Origin: Solibacillus faecavium | Lineage (GTDB): Bacteria > Bacillota > Bacilli > Bacillales_A > Planococcaceae | DNA length: 64,000 nucleotides | Direction of reading: 5' to 3' | Assembly: GCF_014836905.1 (NCBI RefSeq) | Contig: NZ_JACSPZ010000002.1 | Location: 310,001 to 374,000, forward strand | Shown here: positions 7,093-14,180 of the stretch, piece by piece | How the letters are laid out: the number at the start of each line of letters is the position of its first letter | Position numbering within the stretch: the first letter of the stretch is position 1 | The notes under the pieces: model-generated | What the model was told of the DNA's origin: nothing | What the model saw: only the letters and a program-made list of their open reading frames with translations | Databases searched by the model: none | Program-made: the position numbers and the translations under genes

Positions 7093-8166
7093 CTAACTTA
7101 ATATGACAAAAGCATCTTGAAACTTTTGTTCTTTTTCGATTTGTAATGCTTGAATTGCTGCAATTTGCTTCTGACGTTCAGTGGCACAGCTATAATCAAA
7201 TGGATTCTTTTGAAGAACCCATTGCGCTAATATATGAGCATCCATTAGTGAACTATTTAAACCAAACGCTCCAGTTGGTGTCATTGTATGGACTGCATCC
7301 CCGATTAATATCACACCGTTTTTTTCCCATTGTTCTGATGTTGTACTAAACACATCAAGCAGTACAAAGTCACGCCAAGTCTGGATATGCTCATTGACCA
7401 TATCAGTTAACTGTGGAAATGCTTTTATCAACTTTTCAATAAAAGGGGTAAATGGCTGTTTCCTTAATGATGGATAGCTTCCCTTTTCTATATTCCACCC
7501 GATCTGCACAAAGCCGTTTGTTTGGGTAAAAAGCGATATTTGCATGCCATCTACGAGCGCCATCTTAATTGACGGGGTCCAGTCTTCCGGTGCCGGTATT
7601 CTTGCCCATAGTAAATCATAGCCATGATTATGAATCGTCGCGTCTAAATTTGCCAATTTGCGTATCGTGGAATGGCGTCCATCTGCCCCAATAATAAGCT
7701 GTGCGTCTATTTGAATGATTTGATCGTCCTGAAGCGCCATAACACCTATATAATGACCATGTTCATCCTGTATAAGCTCTTTAACCGTCGTATTTAATAG
7801 ATAGTCAAAACTAGTATATTTTTGAGCTTGTTCGACAATCGCCTGTAAAAGGTGTGCTTGCGGTACATGAATGCCTAAATGTCCAATCACTGGATCAGGG
7901 TAAACTGTATTGAATTTTTGCCCATCCAACCAATATTCCAATGTTTCCATTCGAAGTAACCCAAGCTCTTCAATCCGTTCGAATAATCCATATTGCTTTA
8001 AAACTTGCTCGCCTTCTTCATTTAAGTGCTCTCCTCGAAACGCTTTTGCAAAGCCATTTGTGCGTTCCAGTAAGAGTACGGAAAGATTATGCTTAGCTAA
8101 AATGTTTGCAAGTAACGTACCACCTGGACCACCACCTACAATGCAAACATCCACTTTTCTACTCAT
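7093..8166 (-). CDS. FAD-dependent aromatic-ring monooxygenase-like oxidoreductase
   Basis: A 357-residue class A flavoprotein monooxygenase (PHBH fold). The dinucleotide site is VCIVGGGPGGTLLANIL at residues 7-23, the DG motif is LIIGADGRHSTIRK near 160, and the GD motif is GVILIGDAVHTMTPTGAFGLN near 287. Relatives hydroxylate aromatic or heteroaromatic rings using NAD(P)H and oxygen. Its ATG overlaps the ribD stop (ATGAGTAG, 8-bp overlap) with AAGGTGAAG ahead, so it is translationally coupled to RibD. That coupling argues for a shared pathway, possibly oxidation of a pyrimidine, pteridine or flavin-like intermediate (inference). Confidence 0.85.
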   Translation of the reverse strand: MSRKVDVCIVGGGPGGTLLANILAKHNLSVLLLERTNGFAKAFRGEHLNEEGEQVLKQYGLFERIEELGLLRMETLEYWLDGQKFNTVYPDPVIGHLGIHVPQAHLLQAIVEQAQKYTSFDYLLNTTVKELIQDEHGHYIGVMALQDDQIIQIDAQLIIGADGRHSTIRKLANLDATIHNHGYDLLWARIPAPEDWTPSIKMALVDGMQISLFTQTNGFVQIGWNIEKGSYPSLRKQPFTPFIEKLIKAFPQLTDMVNEHIQTWRDFVLLDVFSTTSEQWEKNGVILIGDAVHTMTPTGAFGLNSSLMDAHILAQWVLQKNPFDYSCATERQKQIAAIQALQIEKEQKFQDAFVILS

Positions 8167-9280
8167 TGGACTTCACCTTTTTAGGATAAGCGATAATGCG
8201 TAAATCTTCCCCAATTCGGGTCACTTCATCAAACTCAACGAGTGAAGCAAAATCAATGGTCTCAACATCGTCTCCTGTAAATGGTGTTATCGAATTTTTG
8301 CCTCCTAACACTTTCGGGGCGATATAGACAATATATTGGTCGATGATATTATTCCGTAAAAACGAAGCATTTACAGTGCCCCCACCTTCAACTAATAAGT
8401 GGGTAATCCCCTGTTTATATAATGCTTGCAGCGTTTCATCCAGATTAAGACCTGATGCATTTACTGCTACTCGGATTATTTCTACACCTAGCTTTTCATA
8501 TTCTTTAATGGCATTTTCGTTTGCATCGTGTGACGTCACGATAATCGTACGTACTTCGGTCGTATTGACTATATGAGCATTCAAAGGTGTTCTCAATGTA
8601 CGGTCCAACACGACACGTATCGGGTTACGACCTGGGCGATCGGCAAGCCGTGTTGTCAGTTTCGGGTTATCATTGATTACAGTTTGGACGCCTACGAGTA
8701 TCCCATCCACTTCATGTCGCAGTTCATGAACATCAGCACGTGCCTCTTCATTTGTAATCCACTGGGAATGTCCATTATATGTAGCAATTTTGCCGTCCAA
8801 CGTCATTGCAAACTTTGCTACAACAAACGGCCGCTCTGTCAGCATATTATGGATAAAGCGTTTATTTAGTTTTTGTGCTTCCTCTTGCAAAATGCCTACT
8901 TCTACTTCGATCCCTGCGTCACGTAAAAGTTGAATTCCGCGTCCTGCTACTTCAGGATTCGGATCTTCAGTAGCAACAACGACACGGGTAACTCCACTTT
9001 CTTTTACTAGATTCGCGCAAGGTGGTGTTTTACCATAGTGGGAACAAGGCTCTAACGTCACATATATAGTAGCTCCCTTTGCATGATCACCTGCCATTTT
9101 CACTGCATGAACTTCAGCATGGGGCTCTCCTGCTTTCCGATGAAGCCCTGTACCTACAATGACACCATCTTTCACAATGACAGCTCCGACTAGCGGATTC
9201 GGATTCGTATTCCCCTTTGCACTTGCCGCTAATTGGAGTGCCAGTTGCATATAGTCCTGATCTGTTTTCATATCATTCAT
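8159..9280 (-). CDS. ribD: RibD: diaminohydroxyphosphoribosylaminopyrimidine deaminase / 5-amino-6-(5-phosphoribosylamino)uracil reductase
   Basis: A bifunctional enzyme of about 370 residues. The deaminase domain (1-145) has the zinc site HAEVHA and PCSHYGKTPPC and the family signature NPNPLVGAVIVKDG. The reductase domain (150-365) shows VAKFAMTLDGKIA, WITNEEARADVHELR and LLVEGGGTVNASFL. It converts the RibA product to the ribitylamino-uracil phosphate. The start may be 9280 or the ATG at 9271, which has better spacing to AAGGGG. It follows the GTP cyclohydrolase II gene by five bases. There is no ribE, ribH or FMN riboswitch here, so this may not be the main riboflavin operon. Confidence 0.9.
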   Translation of the reverse strand: MNDMKTDQDYMQLALQLAASAKGNTNPNPLVGAVIVKDGVIVGTGLHRKAGEPHAEVHAVKMAGDHAKGATIYVTLEPCSHYGKTPPCANLVKESGVTRVVVATEDPNPEVAGRGIQLLRDAGIEVEVGILQEEAQKLNKRFIHNMLTERPFVVAKFAMTLDGKIATYNGHSQWITNEEARADVHELRHEVDGILVGVQTVINDNPKLTTRLADRPGRNPIRVVLDRTLRTPLNAHIVNTTEVRTIIVTSHDANENAIKEYEKLGVEIIRVAVNASGLNLDETLQALYKQGITHLLVEGGGTVNASFLRNNIIDQYIVYIAPKVLGGKNSITPFTGDDVETIDFASLVEFDEVTRIGEDLRIIAYPKKVKSNE

Positions 9281-9285
9281 TCCCC

Positions 9286-10020
9286 TTAAACAGTTAGCTT
9301 TTCAACTAAACCCATGTGTCCAGACTTTTGTACTTTCGTTTGTAAATACTGTTCATTCGTTTCGGTTAGACCGCCCCATAAAGGTATATGCCCTGCCACT
9401 AGAAGCCCACTTTTTTTCAAGGCGTCCAGCTTTTTCGGGTTATTCGTAATCAGTGTCACTGCTTTTGCACGGAGTACTTGCAATACACGGATGGCATCGT
9501 CATAAGAACGAGTGTCATCTTCAAAGCCTAGTGCATGATTTGCCTCTACTGTATCAAATGCTTCCTCTTGCAATAAATAAGCAAGTGATTTTGAAAACAA
9601 GCCAATGCCGCGCCCTTCATGATCTGCCAAATATAATATTGCTCCACAGCCATGATCGACTATCATTTTCATAGATTCATGCAATTGGTAGCCGCAATCA
9701 CAGCGTTGTGACCCGAAAATATCACCTGTATGACAAATACTGTGCATGCGAATTAAAGCATTCTCATCATGTGTAAAATCGCCATATACTAATACCGATG
9801 ATTGCTGCCCGAAAGCTAAATTCATCGAAGGTATCGACTGTACTACCTGCTCTTTCGTTAAATCTTTTCCGACAGTAGTCCACGAATACCATTGGAAAGT
9901 CGCTTCAAAATCACCTTGTTTTATTGGTAGCTTTACCGGTCCAACAAGTGCAATATTTTGCAGATCGTCTCGACGGATAAGCTGAATTTTATCTTTTAAA
10001 ATTGCCATTATATTTTCCAT
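9286..10020 (-). CDS. ribA: Stand-alone GTP cyclohydrolase II
   Basis: A 244-residue enzyme that opens GTP to the pyrimidine precursor of flavins. The zinc cysteines lie in CHTGDIFGSQRCDCG near residue 96, followed by LADHEGRGIGL and the GTP-contact region YDDAIRVLQVL. The C-terminus has ITNNPKKLDAL. Bacillus RibA is normally fused to DHBP synthase (RibB); here that domain is missing and a short extension of about 45 residues takes its place. AAGGTGATC lies five bases before the ATG at 10020. It is the first gene of a compact unit with ribD, a flavin monooxygenase and a HAD phosphatase. GTAAC/GTTAC half-sites lie in its leader near 10041-10057. Confidence 0.9.
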   Translation of the reverse strand: MENIMAILKDKIQLIRRDDLQNIALVGPVKLPIKQGDFEATFQWYSWTTVGKDLTKEQVVQSIPSMNLAFGQQSSVLVYGDFTHDENALIRMHSICHTGDIFGSQRCDCGYQLHESMKMIVDHGCGAILYLADHEGRGIGLFSKSLAYLLQEEAFDTVEANHALGFEDDTRSYDDAIRVLQVLRAKAVTLITNNPKKLDALKKSGLLVAGHIPLWGGLTETNEQYLQTKVQKSGHMGLVEKLTV

Positions 10021-10090
10021 ATATGATCACCTTGTTTTCTTTAAGTTACTTTACGTAACCTAGTTTATAATAATAAGTTAATAACGTCAA

Positions 10091-10132
10091 ATAAACCGAA
10101 GCAATCTATCATATGATTGCTTCGGCTTTTTT
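10091..10132 (-). terminator. Terminator of the panF operon
   Basis: Stem CCGAAGCAATC-N8-GATTGCTTCGG with TTTATTT on the minus-strand side and six T on the plus-strand side. It sits between the panF stop and the GTP cyclohydrolase II promoter region. Confidence 0.8.
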
Positions 10133-10142
10133 GAAAGGGCTC

Positions 10143-11591
10143 TTAAAAATGATAATCCTCTATTTTCTTTACTTTATTTGCAATTAAACTTACAACTACA
10201 AATGTAAATAAAGATGCAAAAATAGGAATTGTCACCGAATGCATGCCGTATATATTTTCTGCAAAGCTATAAATAACAATATACAGCACTATACCAACAA
10301 TCATCGAGCTAATTGCTCCATATTTATTCGCCTTTTTCCAATAGAGACCAAACACCACGCTCCACAGGAATGCTGATTCCAATCCGCCAAACGCAAATAA
10401 ATTCAGCATAATTAATAGTTCAGGCGGTTTTACGGCAAAAATAACGACTGTAATTCCAATAATTGTCGTTACCCAGAAGCTACGATTTTTTATTTGTGTT
10501 TCACTAGCTTTTGGATTGATATAATTTAAATAAATATCTTTTACAACGGTAGAGCTTACTAATATTAACAATGCATTAACCGTCGACATAATTGCCGCCA
10601 TTGGAGCAGCGAGTACAATACCTGCTAAAACAGGCGGCAGGACTTCAAGCGTTAATAAAGGCATCACCTTATCGCCAACTTCAATACCCGGCATTACAGG
10701 ACGCGCAAATACACCAATTAAATGCATGCCGAACATAATTGTGCCAATTCCGATAGTACCGATTAAAATAGCACGGTGTAAGCTTTTTGAATCTTTATAG
10801 CTCATTGCTCGCACCGCGATTTGCGGTAAACCGATTACACCTAACCCGATTAATATCCAGAACGTTGAAACATATAAAGGTGTTAAATTACCAGCTGCAC
10901 CAAATGGTGAAACTAAATTCGGATTTTCCGCAACTAGCCCTTGCATAATATTTTCTACACCGCCACCGGCAATTACCGTAGCGATTAATAAAATAACTGT
11001 CCCGATAATCATAATCGTTCCCTGCAATGCATCGGTTAATGCTACGGCACGGAAACCTCCGATAATTACATATGCCAATACAGCGACCGCAAAAATCAGT
11101 AATGCGTTCGTATAGGAAAGTCCAGTTAATGATTCAATTAACCGTGCCCCACCGACCCATTGTGCTGTCATTGAAGCAAATAGGAAAATAATAATACTAA
11201 TGGCCGATAAAATAACAATCGTATGGCTGTCATAGCGTTTCTTTAAAAAGTCGATTAATGTAATTGCCTCAATACGACGCGATACGATCGCAAATTTCTT
11301 ACCAAGAACCATCAATACAAAATAGCCGGCAGGAAGCTGTGCCATTGCAAGTAATACCCAGCCTAGACCCGTATTATAAGCAACACCTGGCCCGCCGATA
11401 AAGCTTGATGCACTTCCGTATGTAGCCATCATAGTCATTGCTAGAAGGAAGCCACCCATTTCACGACCGCCTAAAAAATATTCCTGCATAAAAGAGGTCG
11501 ACGTTCGAACTTGTTTATTTGCCCAAATTCCAATTCCGAATATAACGATTAGAAATATGAAAAGTGGTACAATTACTTGCCAATGAATCAT
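10143..11591 (-). CDS. panF: Sodium/pantothenate symporter
   Basis: A 482-residue sodium:solute symporter (SSS family, LeuT fold) with about 13 hydrophobic helices. Family markers include FLGGREMGGFLLAMTMMA near the start, GSASSFIGGPGVAYNTGLGW (first substrate/sodium region), GGFRAVALTDALQG near residue 178 and GLGVIGLPQIAVRAMSYKD near 250. It imports pantothenate for CoA synthesis. The ATG overlaps the stop of the small membrane gene upstream by four bases (ATGA), an arrangement typical of yhdT-panF pairs, so the two are translationally coupled. Confidence 0.88.
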   Translation of the reverse strand: MIHWQVIVPLFIFLIVIFGIGIWANKQVRTSTSFMQEYFLGGREMGGFLLAMTMMATYGSASSFIGGPGVAYNTGLGWVLLAMAQLPAGYFVLMVLGKKFAIVSRRIEAITLIDFLKKRYDSHTIVILSAISIIIFLFASMTAQWVGGARLIESLTGLSYTNALLIFAVAVLAYVIIGGFRAVALTDALQGTIMIIGTVILLIATVIAGGGVENIMQGLVAENPNLVSPFGAAGNLTPLYVSTFWILIGLGVIGLPQIAVRAMSYKDSKSLHRAILIGTIGIGTIMFGMHLIGVFARPVMPGIEVGDKVMPLLTLEVLPPVLAGIVLAAPMAAIMSTVNALLILVSSTVVKDIYLNYINPKASETQIKNRSFWVTTIIGITVVIFAVKPPELLIMLNLFAFGGLESAFLWSVVFGLYWKKANKYGAISSMIVGIVLYIVIYSFAENIYGMHSVTIPIFASLFTFVVVSLIANKVKKIEDYHF

Positions 11592-11851
11592 TGATGCTTG
11601 TCCTCCTCTTCAAGTGAAATATCTTTGAAGAAAAGCTTCATCGCAAGCCAAACACAAATAATCATAAAAACTGTTCCGACAATACAGCTATAGAAAAACC
11701 AGGCCGGGAACCCTAAAATATATTTATATTGAAGCGGATCGCCTGAACCGAGTCCATAAGCAAAACCATACCAAATCGCAAAGTTTATAATGACAAGTAC
11801 AACTCCGATTAATGCTTCTTTATGTGCGATTTTAAAACGCTTATCCTGCAC
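11588..11851 (-). CDS. YhdT-family (DUF997) membrane protein
   Basis: An 87-residue protein with two hydrophobic helices (ALIGVVLVIINFAIWYGFAY, then FFYSCIVGTVFMIICVWLAM) and the short LGFPAWFF motif between them. It matches DUF997/YhdT, which regularly precedes panF and may be an accessory subunit. The GTG at 11851 is chosen since AAAGG lies eight bases upstream; the longer frame begins with an unsupported TTG. Stop and panF start overlap. Confidence 0.8.
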   Translation of the reverse strand: MQDKRFKIAHKEALIGVVLVIINFAIWYGFAYGLGSGDPLQYKYILGFPAWFFYSCIVGTVFMIICVWLAMKLFFKDISLEEEDKHQ

Positions 11852-12040
11852 AGTAAACATCCTTTCTTTAAATATCAATTTACGATGGCAACTTTTAGAG
11901 ATGCCTACTTCATTCTTTTTGTTAAAAGAAGTTGAATAATCCTCTCTATCATACGTGGCAAAGCGTTAGAAGAAAAGACTTTCTAAATAGAAAAGCCCAA
12001 ATTCCTCGAAATTCGCAAACAATATTATTAATTTAATAAA

Positions 12041-12076
12041 AAAAACGGCGTCTAACTATAAATAGACGTCGTTTTT
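12041..12076 (-). terminator. Terminator of ddh
   Basis: Stem around GACGTCTA/TAGACGCC flanked by AAAAAC and GTTTTT, with a T-run on the minus strand. It is placed ten bases after the ddh stop. Confidence 0.8.
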
Positions 12077-12085
12077 ATCTTCCAA

Positions 12086-13072
12086 TTAAAGTAATTCTTT
12101 TCGTAAGTCTGCTGGAGATTTAGGTGATAGTAAGCCAAACGGAATATCGAATACCGTTTTAGCTCCCTTATCTCCTTTAGCATGCAGTTTGTAGGCTGCA
12201 CGTGCATAGGCAACTAAAACACTCGATGTAAACATAGGATTCGATTCCAAATTTAATGAGAACTCCAGAATTTGTTTATCACCCTCACCTGATTGACCAG
12301 AACGGATTACGAAACCTCCATGTGGCATACCTTGATGATTTTCATCAAATTCAGTTTCCGTAATGAAATTTACAGTCGTATCATAATCTGCAAAATAATT
12401 CGGCATTTCTTTAATTTCTGTTTCAATGACGTTTGCATCTGCGCCATCTTCCAATACAACATAGCATTCACGAGCATGCTTTTCTCTCGTTGTCAGTTCC
12501 GGATTTTCACCATTACGGACACGATTCACCGCGTCTTTAATAGGTAAAGTATATTGGACTGCTTTTTTCACGCCATTAATGCGGCGTACAGCATCTGAGT
12601 GACCTTGACTTAACCCATCACCCCAAAATGTATATGTATGACCGACCGGCAACACTGCTTCACCTAGTAAACGGTTTAATGAAAATAAACCAGGATCCCA
12701 TCCAACTGAAATAATCGACACAGTATTATTCTGTTGTGCGACTGCATCCGCTGCATCAAAAAAGGCCGGTATATTGGCATGTGTATCATAGCTGTCAATT
12801 GTATTAAACCATTGGGCAAAGTGAGGGACTTGCTCTGGTAAATCTTTCGCAGAACCCCCACATAAAATCATGACATCAATTTGCTCTTTGTATTTCGGTG
12901 CATCTTCCACTAAATATACAGGTACATTAGCTGATTTTATTGAAACAGTGCTAGGGTCTCGGCGGGTGAATATAGCTACCAATTCCATGTCAGAATTCTG
13001 ACTGATCGCTGCTTCTACCCCACGTCCTAAATTACCGTAACCTACAATACCAATACGAATGTTACTCATCAT
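12086..13072 (-). CDS. ddh: meso-Diaminopimelate D-dehydrogenase
   Basis: A 328-residue NADPH enzyme making meso-diaminopimelate from tetrahydrodipicolinate in one step (lysine and cell-wall synthesis). The N-terminal Rossmann loop is IGIVGYGNLGRGVE. Substrate-domain signatures are CGGSAKDLPEQ, NTIDSYDTHANIPAF, SVGWDPGLFSLNRLL and GDGLSQGHSDAVRRI; the C-terminus has HGGFVIRSG. AGGAGG precedes two adjacent ATG codons, so the start is 13072 or 13069. It is a single gene with its own terminator, divergent from the Asn-rich secreted protein. Confidence 0.92.
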   Translation of the reverse strand: MMSNIRIGIVGYGNLGRGVEAAISQNSDMELVAIFTRRDPSTVSIKSANVPVYLVEDAPKYKEQIDVMILCGGSAKDLPEQVPHFAQWFNTIDSYDTHANIPAFFDAADAVAQQNNTVSIISVGWDPGLFSLNRLLGEAVLPVGHTYTFWGDGLSQGHSDAVRRINGVKKAVQYTLPIKDAVNRVRNGENPELTTREKHARECYVVLEDGADANVIETEIKEMPNYFADYDTTVNFITETEFDENHQGMPHGGFVIRSGQSGEGDKQILEFSLNLESNPMFTSSVLVAYARAAYKLHAKGDKGAKTVFDIPFGLLSPKSPADLRKELL

Positions 13073-13310
13073 TTCTTCCTCCTAAACTATTTGGTGCTTT
13101 TTTTAACTTACATAGTTATGTAAATTCAGAATATTCTATTCATCATACAATTTCATTTTTACGAATACAATATCTTTCGATTATTTTACAAGCAAATGTT
13201 ATCTTTCGAGTAAAGCATGCTCTATTTACATAAAAGAGTTTTCATTTTCTATTTCATTCATTTTTTGATATACTACTAAAGTAAATAAAAAGAAAATATG
13301 GGGGAAAGAC

Positions 13311-13769
13311 ATGAAAAAATTATCAGCTATACTGTTAGCGTTTGCACTAGTATTTTCAAGTGTAGGTTCTACAATTTTATTCGCTAACGATGCACAAACT
13401 GTTGAAGCAAAATCCTATAAATCAGGAAAAAAAGGCTTTAGCAATAACAACAATAACAACTCAAATATTCAAAAGAATAATAATGATGCTACAAACCCTG
13501 CTGCAAAACAAAACAACGGTACAACAACTAAAAAAGATAATACAAACACAGCTTCAAACAAAGGCGGCTTAATGAAAGGCTTAATGCTTGGTGGTTTAGC
13601 TGGTTTATTATTCGGTAGTTTATTTGCCGGTATGGGAATGTTAGGTAACATTTTAGGCTTACTTATAAACGTTGCAGCAATTGCAGCAATCGTATTCTTC
13701 CTAGTTAAAATTTATCAAATTATTAAACGCAAAAAAGATAACGAGGTAACAGATACTTGGAAAAGCTAA
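13311..13769 (+). CDS. Secreted/membrane protein with Asn-rich linker
   Basis: 152 residues. A signal-peptide-like start (MKKLSAILLAFALVFSSVG, likely cleaved around residues 25-33) is followed by a low-complexity Asn/Lys/Thr linker (about 42-85), a Gly/Met/Leu-rich hydrophobic segment (KGGLMKGLMLGGLAGLLFGS), a second transmembrane helix and a basic tail. The hydrophobic hairpin resembles the Gly-rich region of Tim44-like membrane proteins of Bacillales, but the family call is uncertain. GGGGGAAA lies ahead of the ATG. It overlaps the YxcD-like gene by 13 bases, suggesting coupled expression. Confidence 0.7.
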   Translation: MKKLSAILLAFALVFSSVGSTILFANDAQTVEAKSYKSGKKGFSNNNNNNSNIQKNNNDATNPAAKQNNGTTTKKDNTNTASNKGGLMKGLMLGGLAGLLFGSLFAGMGMLGNILGLLINVAAIAAIVFFLVKIYQIIKRKKDNEVTDTWKS

Positions 13770-14050
13770 CATTACTTGAACAAGATTTAATTAATGCCGT
13801 ATGTTTATTCCATGCAAAATTCAAAAATGTAACACCTGATGAAGTTGAAGTGGAGCTTATGTACGATGATGTAGCAGGCTATTCAGCAGAAGCATTCTAT
13901 AATGGTCAGTTGGATGTATATAACTCAGTAAATTTCATTATGGCACTTCGTCTATACATCGACGAGCAACTTGGCCGTGACTCAATGTCTGCACGTATTT
14001 CACTCGACATTGATGATGAAGAAGGCATGATCGCAAATGTTGAATTTTAA
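13757..14050 (+). CDS. yxcD: YxcD-like (DUF2653) cytosolic protein
   Basis: A 97-residue acidic protein with the DUF2653 pattern: an N-terminal helix (LLEQDLINAVCLFHAKFK), PDEVEVELMYDD, GYSAEAFYNGQ, then MALRLYIDEQL and a terminal DDEEGMIANVEF. The function of the family is unknown. The TTG start at 13757 follows GAGG ten bases upstream and lies inside the end of the preceding gene, so translation is probably coupled. A terminator follows at 14066. Confidence 0.75.
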   Translation: MEKLTLLEQDLINAVCLFHAKFKNVTPDEVEVELMYDDVAGYSAEAFYNGQLDVYNSVNFIMALRLYIDEQLGRDSMSARISLDIDDEEGMIANVEF

Positions 14051-14065
14051 TTAGATATATTATTA

Positions 14066-14096
14066 GTGTTGAAACATAACGTTTCAGCACTTTTTT
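14066..14096 (+). terminator. Terminator after yxcD
   Basis: GTGTTGAAAC-ATAAC-GTTTCAGCAC followed by six T, 16 bases past the stop. Confidence 0.85.
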
Positions 14097-14119
14097 ATTG
14101 GATTTTTTCCGAATAAATA

Positions 14120-14160
14120 GAAAGCCCCGAAACTTGTTCGCGACAAATTTCGGGGCTTTC
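14120..14160 (-). terminator. Terminator of the yhgE-like gene
   Basis: An 18-bp stem with one mismatch (GAAAGCCCCGAAA on the left arm), loop near GTTCGCG, followed by TATTTATT on the minus strand. Confidence 0.85.
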
Positions 14161-14180
14161 ATATTTAAATAATGGCTAAT

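Noticed and set aside
10021-10090. FMN riboswitch before the GTP cyclohydrolase II gene
   Set aside because: The available leader is about 70 bases and shows none of the conserved RFN-element blocks.
13128-13137. AGAATATTCT palindrome between ddh and the Asn-rich protein gene
   Set aside because: Ten bases and AT-rich, no regulator context and no match to Fur or PerR sites.
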